Part shown: positions 25,413-33,209 of the stretch, one piece after another
Numbering within the stretch: the first letter of the stretch is position 1
Layout: each line of letters opens with the position of its first letter
Origin: VMCP01 sp964408945
GTDB taxonomy: Bacteria > Bacteroidota > Bacteroidia > NS11-12g > UBA955
NCBI GenBank assembly: GCA_964408945.1
Contig: CAYPBJ010000001.1
Coordinates: forward strand, 62,001 to 126,000
Direction: 5' to 3'
Length of the DNA: 64,000 nucleotides
The notes under the pieces: generated by a model
Database searches by the model: none
The model's input: only the letters and a program-made list of their open reading frames with translations
Told to the model about the DNA's origin: nothing
Made by a program: the position numbers and the translations under genes

Positions 25413-27329
25413 ATGGAATCTTTAGCCGAAAAGCGGATGCAAAACGATCCACAGTTTAAATCGTTGCATCAATTTTTTCTTAACTCTGCAAATCAAATTC
25501 ACAATCCAGACAAAACCTTCTTAATGCAGAAGATTTCTGGCGAATGGAAAGAATTTTCATACCGTGAATTATTAATTGATATCAATAATGTCGCCTCATT
25601 TTTTATTGAAGAGGGACTTGTAAAGGGCGATAGAGTGGCCATCATGCTCGAAAACTGCCCTCAGTATTATATCATTGACCAGGCCTTGCAGAAATTGGGA
25701 ATGGTGAATGTATCAATTTATCCAACATTGACACCCGAAGAGACCAGATTCATCATCAATGATTCTGGATCAAAAATGTGCTTTGCGGGCAATTCTTTTT
25801 TATTGAAAAAAGTTCAAAAGATTGAAGCAGAGTGCCCAACTTTAAATAAGTTAATTTTTGTACCATCTGATAAACCTGAAGAGGGAACCGTGATTAATTA
25901 TTCAACAGTATTGTCTGTTGGCAGTGATTCTTTAGAAAAAAATGCTGCAGAGATAGAAAAGCGTTTTGAAGCAGTAGAAAAGTCAGACTTGTGCACATTG
26001 ATCTACACTTCTGGAACCACGGGTGTTCCCAAAGGTGCAATGTTGACTCATTATAATTTCATGAGCAATTGTTACGATGCAAAAGAACTTTGTCCTGCAA
26101 TTGAAGAATCTGATTTGTATTTATCGTTCTTGCCATTGAGTCACGTGTTCGAAAGAATGGCAACCATGTATTTGAGCACGTATGTGGGTGCTGCAGTGGC
26201 TTTTTCTGAGGGAATAGAAAAAGTAGCAAGCAATATCCAAGAAGTTCGTCCAACGGTAATGGCTTCTGTGCCAAGATTGTTGGAGAGAATTCATGAAAAA
26301 GTCATGAAAAACGGAACTGCAGGCGGTGGAATCAAAGCAAAAATTTTCACATGGGCTTTGGGAGTAGGAGAGCAATGCAGGTTGGTTCGTGAACAAGGAA
26401 AAAACCCATCCGGCTTATTAGCTCTAAAGAGTGGAATAGCAGAGAAATTGGTATTCAGTAAAATCAAAGCAAAGATGGGCGGAAGAATGAAGATGTTGAT
26501 CTCAGGTGGTGGCGCTTTGCCCCCACACGTAGGAATTTTCTTCGGGAATTTAGGTTTGAAAGTTCAAGAAGGATTTGGACTTACTGAGACATCGCCTTTT
26601 GTTACGGTGAATGAATTCCACAGACAGGTATACGGAACAGTTGGTAGGGTAGCGCCTCGACAATATGTGGCCATTCAAAATGTTGAAACGTTAGAAATTA
26701 TCACGGTTCAACATTACGATAGCTTTGATCCTAACTTCAGAAGTGAAGAAGGTGAGATTTTAACTAAGGGTCCAAACGTCATGAAAGGATATTGGCAGAA
26801 CAAGGAAGAAACAGATAAAGTTTTTGATGCCGATGGTTGGTTCCATACTGGAGACATTGGACGTTTTGATCAGGGATACTTAAAAATCACCGATAGATTG
26901 AAGAACATGTTGAAGACCTCTTTGGGTAAGAATATTTATCCAACCCAAATTGAAAACGTGTTGTTAAAGAGTGATAGGTTGGATCAGGTATTTATTATTG
27001 GTGATAAGCGCGAGTATTTAACTGCTCTGATTGTACCTAGTATAGAGACCTTGCAAGAACAACTGCCGTCAAAGGTGGCTTTAATGGAATCTGGCGGGGA
27101 ATTTATTGATGATGAAGAATTGACAAAATGGTTAGCTCAAGACATCAAGAAATTGTCTAACAATTTGGCAAAGTTTGAGAGAATTAAAAACTTCTTGGTG
27201 AAGAGAGAACCTTTCAGTATTGAGAATGGAGACATGACCATTACTCTTAAGGTAAAACGCAAAGTGGTTATGGAGAAATACGCAGCTGAGATAGAAGCAA
27301 TGTATGCTCAAACCGATTGTCCACTATAG
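25413..27329 (+). CDS. long-chain fatty acid-CoA ligase
   Basis: 638-aa AMP-forming acyl-CoA synthetase. The P-loop-like I-Y-T-S-G-T-T-G-V-P-K-G is near residue 194, G-x-G-L-T-E-T-S-P near 388, the W-F-H-T-G-D-I-G hinge motif near 474 and the K-x-x-x-x-T-S-x-G-K-N segment near 500. It activates long-chain fatty acids at the membrane for lipid synthesis or breakdown. It stands alone. A TATTTTCG box, one base off consensus, ends 5 nt before the ATG. Confidence 0.93.
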   Translation: MESLAEKRMQNDPQFKSLHQFFLNSANQIHNPDKTFLMQKISGEWKEFSYRELLIDINNVASFFIEEGLVKGDRVAIMLENCPQYYIIDQALQKLGMVNVSIYPTLTPEETRFIINDSGSKMCFAGNSFLLKKVQKIEAECPTLNKLIFVPSDKPEEGTVINYSTVLSVGSDSLEKNAAEIEKRFEAVEKSDLCTLIYTSGTTGVPKGAMLTHYNFMSNCYDAKELCPAIEESDLYLSFLPLSHVFERMATMYLSTYVGAAVAFSEGIEKVASNIQEVRPTVMASVPRLLERIHEKVMKNGTAGGGIKAKIFTWALGVGEQCRLVREQGKNPSGLLALKSGIAEKLVFSKIKAKMGGRMKMLISGGGALPPHVGIFFGNLGLKVQEGFGLTETSPFVTVNEFHRQVYGTVGRVAPRQYVAIQNVETLEIITVQHYDSFDPNFRSEEGEILTKGPNVMKGYWQNKEETDKVFDADGWFHTGDIGRFDQGYLKITDRLKNMLKTSLGKNIYPTQIENVLLKSDRLDQVFIIGDKREYLTALIVPSIETLQEQLPSKVALMESGGEFIDDEELTKWLAQDIKKLSNNLAKFERIKNFLVKREPFSIENGDMTITLKVKRKVVMEKYAAEIEAMYAQTDCPL

Positions 27330-27336
27330 AAGTGAA

Positions 27337-27975
27337 TTACAAAAATTTATTCGCTAAAAACAAAATTAGGAAAAATCCGAATTGAATATAAAACAATGAT
27401 GCTGCCATGCGGTTGCGAATGGGTTTCGCAATCGCATTCAGTATCAGATGGAAAACCAGCGCTATCAGAAACCAAGCCACATAATTTTGGATAGGAATGA
27501 TTCCGTCTTTCCAATCCCAAAAGTCGTATTTCATAGCCACTGGTTCCATAAAGAAATCATACAAGGTCATAACTGCGGCAGCTAATATTGATCGGCCTAT
27601 ATTGCTTTTTACAGCGCCAGCGAAAATACTGGAAGTATATAATATGAGTGCTGCCCAGTTTAATCCAATTAAATAAGGAGTGCCTTGCCATTTGGCTCCA
27701 AGAGTAGATCCGTAAGAATAAGATCCAAAGATCACGCCGGTTTTAACTCCTATGAATTCAACGAAAAATCCGGCCACGCCTAAACCTATTATAGTTAACA
27801 CATGCGATAGTTCCCATTTTTTGTGGAATATCCATGCAATAACGAATGCAGCAATTAAGTTCCATGGGGTTAATTTGAGAAACAGCGGATTTAATTCAGG
27901 GATAAGGAATCCTGCAATTCCCACTACATATATAATAGAGACCACCCAGATAAATCGATTTTCTACAGTTTGCAT
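27337..27975 (-). CDS. cruF: carotenoid 1,2-hydratase, CruF-like (DUF422)
   Basis: 212 aa, very hydrophobic with about seven helices. The family marks G-V-I-F-G-x-Y-x-Y near 85, the G-x-P-x-x-I-x-x-N-W segment and the D-x-x-x-E-P-V-A near 145 fit the CruF/DUF422 family, which adds water to the C1',2' double bond of a psi end group. It follows crtD with a 3-nt gap. In flexixanthin/saproxanthin gene sets CruF and CrtD act on the acyclic end of a monocyclic carotenoid. Confidence 0.85.
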   Translation of the reverse strand: MQTVENRFIWVVSIIYVVGIAGFLIPELNPLFLKLTPWNLIAAFVIAWIFHKKWELSHVLTIIGLGVAGFFVEFIGVKTGVIFGSYSYGSTLGAKWQGTPYLIGLNWAALILYTSSIFAGAVKSNIGRSILAAAVMTLYDFFMEPVAMKYDFWDWKDGIIPIQNYVAWFLIALVFHLILNAIAKPIRNRMAASLFYIQFGFFLILFLANKFL

Positions 27976-27978
27976 GGT

Positions 27979-29436
27979 TTAATTTTTTTCAAAGATAACT
28001 TTACTTACGATTTTGGCACTCAATAGGCAGAGTGGAATTCCTCCACCGGGATGAACACTGCCTCCACAGAAGTACAGATTGTCAAACTGATTTGAAAAGT
28101 TTGCTTGCCTAAAAAAGGCAGACATTCTATCATTCGAGCTCGATCCATATAAGCTTCCCTTGTTCGAACCTGTTCTTGATTCAATAGTAACAGGGTCTAA
28201 CACAGACTCACAAACTATATGATTTTGGATATCTACCTTTAAATGCTTGGATAGTTTCTGCAGAATAAAGGTTTTTGCTTGTTGCGTAATTTGATTCCAA
28301 TCTTGTCCATTGTTATAGGGTACATTAATCATCACGAACCAATTTTCTCCCTCTGATGGGGCATCTTGCTTGACTAACTTAGATGTAATGTTAATATATA
28401 TGGTAGGGTCGAAATGCAATGTATGTGTTTTAAAGATTGCTTTGAATTCATCCTTATAGTTTTCTGCAAAAAAGATGTTGTGAATGTCAAGTTCAGGGAA
28501 CGTTCTGTTTATACCCCAATAGAAAATAAGAGCTGAGCTAGAGTTTTCTGCTTGGTTTATTTTTCGGGGGACGTCAATGTTAAGTAATTTGTTATACACA
28601 ATTTTAGCATCCACATTGGCAATTACCCCGTCAGTCCTGAATTCTTGATTGTTTTCAAGACTCAAAGATGTTATCATTTTGTTATGGTGGTTGATACTTT
28701 TTACCGTTTGATTAAAATGAAAGGTAACACCCAGCCTTAAGGCTTGTTCTACCAGAACATCAGCAATTTGTCTCATTCCTAGTTTTGGAAGGTGTGCGCC
28801 ATATTCAAATTCTAAGTGTGGAATCACGTTGAGTGTTGCGGGCGCTTGGTAGGGGTCTGAGCCGTTGTAGGTTGCATATCGAGAAAAGAATTGAACCAAT
28901 TTGGGATTCGTAAATCTTTTTTCGAGGGACTGATTCATGGTTTTAAACATTTCCAATCGCCACAAGTTGGCAATACCCCGGAGGCCTGTAGGTTTTGTGT
29001 AAGTGCTTAGTTTATGAAGACTGTTTTCAAGAAAAACTGGAGCGGTAATATCATAGACGATTTTGGATTTCTTGAGAAAGCCTGAAATAGCTTCTGAATT
29101 TTCTTTGAAGAATTGAGATGCTTCGTTGACAAAAGCTTCTTGATTGGCTGAAACTTGGAATCTGCTTTGGTCGCTAAAAAAATAATTGCAAAGAATTGGA
29201 AGTTTTTCAACTTGAAAATTTTCGTTTAAATCTTCGTCTAACAATTCACGAACAAATTGAGGCATGGTGAAAAGTGATGGGCCGGTATCAAATCTGTAAC
29301 CGTCCATTTCGAGAACACCCAATTTGCCACCGTAGGTGGAGTGTTGTTCAAAGACATCAACTTGATGCCCCAAACGTGAAAGACGAATGGCCGTTGCGAT
29401 GCCCGCAATGCCACTGCCAACGATGGAGAAATGCAT
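27979..29436 (-). CDS. crtD: CrtI-family carotenoid desaturase, probable CrtD (C3',4')
   Basis: 485 aa from ATG 29436; upstream Met codons fall in non-conserved sequence. The FAD-binding G-S-G-I-A-G-I-A is near residue 6, followed by the E-Q-H-S-T-Y-G-G-K-L site. The C-terminus has C-G-G-S-V-H-P-G-G-G-I-P. It is a distant paralogue of the crtI here. Operon with cruF suggests it desaturates C3',4' of the hydroxylated acyclic end. Substrate is inferred from neighbours only. Confidence 0.82.
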   Translation of the reverse strand: MHFSIVGSGIAGIATAIRLSRLGHQVDVFEQHSTYGGKLGVLEMDGYRFDTGPSLFTMPQFVRELLDEDLNENFQVEKLPILCNYFFSDQSRFQVSANQEAFVNEASQFFKENSEAISGFLKKSKIVYDITAPVFLENSLHKLSTYTKPTGLRGIANLWRLEMFKTMNQSLEKRFTNPKLVQFFSRYATYNGSDPYQAPATLNVIPHLEFEYGAHLPKLGMRQIADVLVEQALRLGVTFHFNQTVKSINHHNKMITSLSLENNQEFRTDGVIANVDAKIVYNKLLNIDVPRKINQAENSSSALIFYWGINRTFPELDIHNIFFAENYKDEFKAIFKTHTLHFDPTIYINITSKLVKQDAPSEGENWFVMINVPYNNGQDWNQITQQAKTFILQKLSKHLKVDIQNHIVCESVLDPVTIESRTGSNKGSLYGSSSNDRMSAFFRQANFSNQFDNLYFCGGSVHPGGGIPLCLLSAKIVSKVIFEKN

Positions 29437-29586
29437 AGATTTAGTACAATTTTCGATGTTAAATTGTTGTTTAAAATGTAAAGAAATCATAGTTTTGTTT
29501 AAAACGTGTGCGGGGGAACAGTTTAAATAAAAGAAAATCAATCAGTTACCATCGGTAAAAAAAAATAAAAAAAATATTGAGAATGC

Positions 29587-29617
29587 TTTGCAGATTCTAA
29601 AATCTATTTTATTTTTG
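29587..29617 (+). promoter_or_regulatory. promoter of the small lipoprotein gene
   Basis: TTTG (29587-29590), 19-nt spacer, TATTTTTG (29610-29617): a full consensus promoter. The ATG is 30 nt after the box, and the leader is A-rich, as favoured for translation in this phylum. Confidence 0.75.
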
Positions 29618-29647
29618 CCACACACTCAATAAAAAATAAAAGGAAAA

Positions 29648-29839
29648 ATGAAAAAATTCACTTTCGCTTTGGCAGCATGTGCAGCTTTCGCTTTCGCTGC
29701 TTGTGGAAACAACAACACTGAAGAGACTCCAGCAGTAGATTCTCCTGCAGTTGAAGAGACTGTAGCACCTGACACTACTACTGACACAACTGGTACTGAC
29801 ACAACTGTAGCTCCTACAACTGAGGAAGCTGCTAAGTAA
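29648..29839 (+). CDS. small Thr/Glu/Pro-rich lipoprotein
   Basis: 63 aa. Signal peptide and lipobox (A-F-A-A-C, Cys19) followed by a disordered, acidic tail of T, D, E, P, A and V with no folded domain. Such small lipoproteins are common and abundant in Bacteroidota; function is unknown. A full consensus promoter, an A-rich leader and a strong terminator directly after suggest a highly expressed single-gene transcript. Confidence 0.85.
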   Translation: MKKFTFALAACAAFAFAACGNNNTEETPAVDSPAVEETVAPDTTTDTTGTDTTVAPTTEEAAK

Positions 29840-29861
29840 TCCACAAAATTTAGAAAAAAGG

Positions 29862-29892
29862 AAAGGCACTTGCAAAAGTGCCTTTTTTTTTA
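29862..29892 (+). terminator. intrinsic terminator after the small lipoprotein
   Basis: Perfect 9-bp stem (29862-29870 with 29877-29885), 6-nt loop and a run of T. Confidence 0.9.
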
Positions 29893-29905
29893 TTTCTTTG
29901 TACCA

Positions 29906-30280
29906 ATGGTTAGAAAAATACTCTTGTTTTCTTTCATATTCGCTATTGTTTTTGTGGGTCGCTCAAGCGCAGCCCCAAATCCAATTGATGGTAATCCTAG
30001 TGAAATTGGGGGGCCGCAGTTTACTATTACCCCAAATCCGGTGAACGGATCTTATTTTTCAGTTAATATTACTTTCACAGAAGCTGATTATCCAGACGCT
30101 ACAGTTGTGATTTCTGATGTTCTCGGAAAGCAAGTTTTTATTCATTCATTGAAAAAAACTGATTTTTTAGAAGGCAAAGTGAGAATTAACGTCATGGACG
30201 CTGGTCTAGATAAGGGCGTTTATTTTGTTCAAATGAAAAGTGGCGATATTACTCGCACACTGAAATTAGCGATACGCTAA
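29906..30280 (+). CDS. secreted mini-protein that is almost only a T9SS sorting domain
   Basis: 124 aa from ATG 29906. A signal peptide (about 1-22, ending S-S-A-A) is followed by a short linker and then the type A T9SS C-terminal domain (F-T-I-T-P-N-P-V-N-G near 42, D-V-L-G-K near 75, G-V-Y-F-V-Q-M-K near 107). No cargo domain is left, so it is exported but its role is open: anchor subunit, decoy or remnant of a larger gene. It follows the terminator by 13 nt. Confidence 0.82.
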   Translation: MVRKILLFSFIFAIVFVGRSSAAPNPIDGNPSEIGGPQFTITPNPVNGSYFSVNITFTEADYPDATVVISDVLGKQVFIHSLKKTDFLEGKVRINVMDAGLDKGVYFVQMKSGDITRTLKLAIR

Positions 30281-30288
30281 TCTTTATC

Positions 30289-30735
30289 ATGCTTATACGG
30301 CAGGCACGGCCATCCGATTTTATTCACGTACATGCTTTAATTACTGAATTAGCCCTTTTTGAAAAGGCACCTTTGGAAGTAATTACAACTTCAGTTACAC
30401 TGCAAAACGCTTGTAGTTCCAATGTTCCATTAGCTTGGTGTTGGGTGGCTGAAAATGAAGAAGGTGAAATAGTAGGTGCTGCGGTGTGTTACGTGCGTTA
30501 TTCAACCTGGAAAGGACCTGTTTTTTATTTGGAAGATTTAATAGTTTCTGAAGTTCATCGTAGATGTGGTTGGGGTCGACAGTTATTGATAGCTATCATA
30601 GAATTTGCTAAGGAACAAGGCTACTCAAGGGTTCAGTGGCAAGTTTTAGATTGGAATCAAAGTGCGATTGAGTTTTACAAACAATTTAATGCTCATTTTG
30701 ATGGAGAATGGATCAATGTTCACGTTGAAATCTGA
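30289..30735 (+). CDS. GNAT-family N-acetyltransferase
   Basis: 148 aa. GNAT fold with the acetyl-CoA-binding segment (V-H-R-R-C-G-W-G-R-Q-L-L near 88-99) and the L-E-D-L-I-V strand before it. The final Q-V-L-D-W-N-Q-S-A-I-E-F-Y segment is the spermidine/diamine acetyltransferase-like ending. Substrate is unknown. It overlaps the rhomboid gene by 20 bp. Confidence 0.88.
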   Translation: MLIRQARPSDFIHVHALITELALFEKAPLEVITTSVTLQNACSSNVPLAWCWVAENEEGEIVGAAVCYVRYSTWKGPVFYLEDLIVSEVHRRCGWGRQLLIAIIEFAKEQGYSRVQWQVLDWNQSAIEFYKQFNAHFDGEWINVHVEI

Positions 30736-31372
30736 AAGATCTAGACCCGATTGGTCAAATTTCATCTTTCTATTCGTCGTTTTATTGGGAATGTTTGTCG
30801 TTTTTACTAGGCAAACGACATTAATCTTGGCTTTCTATTCTACACATCCACGTGACTTGCACGATTTTCATACGGCCTTCACAGGTTCATGGCTGCACGG
30901 TAGTTGGGAACATTTGTGGGGTAATATTTCTGCACTAGCTGGATTGGGAACGGTTTTTATATTATTATTTCCAAAAAAAATGCCGCTGTTTTTTGTGACC
31001 CAATGGATACTCTCAGGGGTTATTTTGTTTTTCTTGGGCAGGTCTGGACAATCGCATTTGGGCGCTTCAACTTGGGCATATTCGTTCGCTTCATTTTTAG
31101 CAATTGTTGCTTTGTCGCATCCCAACCATAAGGCTAAATCAATTTTATTCTTGGTGGTTTTATTTTACGGAACTATGTGGTGGGGATTGCTACCCTTGAT
31201 TCCAGGAATCTCATGGCAAGGACACCTAAGTGGCACATTGTCCGGAATTTTGATTGCCTTGTTCAGATTGGATTTTTGGACAAAAGCAATGAACATCCCC
31301 CGAGAGGAAAATAAAAATACGGAAGCATTCGATGATGAACCTTTGCCTAAAAATCCTTATGATGAAATTTAA
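30716..31372 (+). CDS. rhomboid-family intramembrane serine protease
   Basis: 218 aa from ATG 30716, six helices. The family motif H-G-S-W-E-H-L-W-G-N is at 61-70, the catalytic Ser at G-A-S (Ser118; followed by Thr where Gly is usual) and the catalytic His at Q-G-H-L-S-G (His170). It would cleave membrane proteins within the bilayer. A charged cytoplasmic tail follows residue 186. Translationally coupled to the GNAT gene (20-bp overlap). Confidence 0.9.
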   Translation: MFTLKSERSRPDWSNFIFLFVVLLGMFVVFTRQTTLILAFYSTHPRDLHDFHTAFTGSWLHGSWEHLWGNISALAGLGTVFILLFPKKMPLFFVTQWILSGVILFFLGRSGQSHLGASTWAYSFASFLAIVALSHPNHKAKSILFLVVLFYGTMWWGLLPLIPGISWQGHLSGTLSGILIALFRLDFWTKAMNIPREENKNTEAFDDEPLPKNPYDEI

Positions 31373-32625
31373 GCTTTGTTTACAGACGATTCCGTTTTTT
31401 CTGGAGACTTAAATAAGAAAATGAAAGCGATCGCCACAACAAGCGAGTAAGCTGAAAATGTGAGCCAAATACTTTGCCAGTTTTTAATTCCAGTTGATGG
31501 ATTTACAAAATATTTTTGAATTAGGAATCCACTTCCAATAGATCCAAGAATAGCACCTATTCCGTTTACCATCATGGTAAAGAGTCCTTGTGCGCTAGAT
31601 CTTATGCTTGGGGATACTGATTTTTCGATGTAAAGAGAGCCTGAGACGTTAAAGAAGTCGAAAGCCATTCCGTATATGATGCACGACATTATAATCATCC
31701 AGAGGCCTCCTGAGGGGTTACCAAAGGCAAATAAAGCAAATCGGAGTACCCATGCAAACATGCTTATGAGCATGACTTGTTTGATTCCGAATCTTTTCAT
31801 GAAAAAGGGGATGGCTAAAATGAAGAGTGTTTCGCTGATTTGAGAAATACTCATAATCATAGCAGGATATCTAACGGCTAACGAGTTTGTGTATTCCGGG
31901 ATGGATTCAAATTCATGGATGAAAGTATCTCCGTAGGCATTGGTCAATTGCAAAGCAGCTCCCAACAGCATAGAGAACATGAAGAAAACAAAGTATGTTG
32001 GATTTTTCAGCAATGAAAACGAATCTAAGCCAAGAATATTGATGATACCGGATTTGCCGCGTGAGTTTTTGCCAAGGGGTGGACAATCAGGAAACGTGAA
32101 AGCGTATAAACCTAGTATGACTGAAACGACTGCTCCAATGTAAAATTGATTTGCTGATACTTCATTGTGGGTGAGGGAGACGGTCCACAATGCCGCGATG
32201 AAGCCAACAGTACCCCATACTCTGATAGGTGGAAAGGCTTTGACAACGTCTTCACCTTTACTGGTTAAAATATGATAGGCAACGGTATTGGAAAGTGCTA
32301 AGGTGGGCATGTAGCACATCATGGTAGCCAATATTCGCCAAAACATGTCTGAAGGAGAAACGGCAGATGGCACAGTGGCCAATCCAATTCCTCCCAACAG
32401 GTGCAAAATGCCGTAAAGTTTTTGTGCTGATATGTGTCTGTCTGCTAATATTCCGGTGATTGCAGGCATGAAAAGAGCTGCAATTCCCATGGTTGAAAAA
32501 ATAACACCGAAATCTTGTGAATCCCATTGTTTGGTTTTAAACCAAAATGCACCAATTGTGATAAGCCAAGAACCCCAAATGAAGAACTGCAGAAAACTCA
32601 GCAGTGTGAGACGAAATTTAATCAT
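31369..32625 (-). CDS. nucleoside:H+ symporter, NupG-like MFS transporter
   Basis: 418 aa with 12 predicted helices. The start (L-S-F-L-Q-F-F-I-W-G-S-W) and the G-I-L-A-D-R loop, then the S-N-T-V-A-Y-H segment, are typical of the NHS family (NupG/XapB), which imports nucleosides. It is a convergent neighbour of the rhomboid gene (4-bp overlap) and 14 nt downstream of gmhA on the same strand. Confidence 0.85.
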   Translation of the reverse strand: MIKFRLTLLSFLQFFIWGSWLITIGAFWFKTKQWDSQDFGVIFSTMGIAALFMPAITGILADRHISAQKLYGILHLLGGIGLATVPSAVSPSDMFWRILATMMCYMPTLALSNTVAYHILTSKGEDVVKAFPPIRVWGTVGFIAALWTVSLTHNEVSANQFYIGAVVSVILGLYAFTFPDCPPLGKNSRGKSGIINILGLDSFSLLKNPTYFVFFMFSMLLGAALQLTNAYGDTFIHEFESIPEYTNSLAVRYPAMIMSISQISETLFILAIPFFMKRFGIKQVMLISMFAWVLRFALFAFGNPSGGLWMIIMSCIIYGMAFDFFNVSGSLYIEKSVSPSIRSSAQGLFTMMVNGIGAILGSIGSGFLIQKYFVNPSTGIKNWQSIWLTFSAYSLVVAIAFIFLFKSPEKTESSVNKA

Positions 32626-32639
32626 TTCGTCAAAGATAA

Positions 32640-33209
32640 TTAAAGATTCATCGTCTTTTCAATGCCGTCTATCAAAGCATGAATGACTTTAATGTGTATT
32701 TCTTGGGCGCGATCTGCATAATCGCTTTTGGGAGCACGAATTTCTAGGTCGCAGAGGTCCTTGATTTTTCCACCGTCTTTGCCGGTTAAGCCAATGATGG
32801 TCATTTCTAATTCTTTGGCTTTTTGCATGGCTAAGTAAACGTTTTGACTGTTTCCGCTGGTGGAAATTCCCAAAAGAACATCGCCGGGTTTTCCGTGTGC
32901 TTCTACAAATCTTGAAAATATATGATCATAGCCGTAATCATTACCAACACAGGTTATGTGGCTGCTGTCGCTGATGGCGAGGGCAGGAAGAGCTTTCCGG
33001 TTATTTTTATAACGTCCAGTCAACTCTTCTGCAAAGTGCATGGAATCGCAATGACTTCCGCCGTTACCGCAGGAAATAACTTTTCCTCCGTTTTCAAAAC
33101 TGGTTGCCAAAATAGAGACAGCCTGATCAATTTTTCTGAAATTTTCTTCTTCAGAAAGAAATTGATTTAATACCGACTGAGCTTCTTGAAAATGTTGAAT
33201 GGAACTCAT
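32640..33209 (-). CDS. gmhA: D-sedoheptulose 7-phosphate isomerase (SIS domain)
   Basis: 189-aa SIS-fold protein. The S-C-G-N-G-G-S-H-C-D-S-M-H-F-A-E-E-L-T-G-R run near 42-62 is the GmhA signature, and G-I-S-T-S-G-N-S-Q-N-V near 115 the phosphosugar site. It makes the first precursor of heptose for lipopolysaccharide or S-layer glycans. It overlaps the upstream DsbD-like gene by 4 bp (ATGA), so they are co-translated. Some family members act on other sugar phosphates. Confidence 0.88.
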   Translation of the reverse strand: MSSIQHFQEAQSVLNQFLSEEENFRKIDQAVSILATSFENGGKVISCGNGGSHCDSMHFAEELTGRYKNNRKALPALAISDSSHITCVGNDYGYDHIFSRFVEAHGKPGDVLLGISTSGNSQNVYLAMQKAKELEMTIIGLTGKDGGKIKDLCDLEIRAPKSDYADRAQEIHIKVIHALIDGIEKTMNL

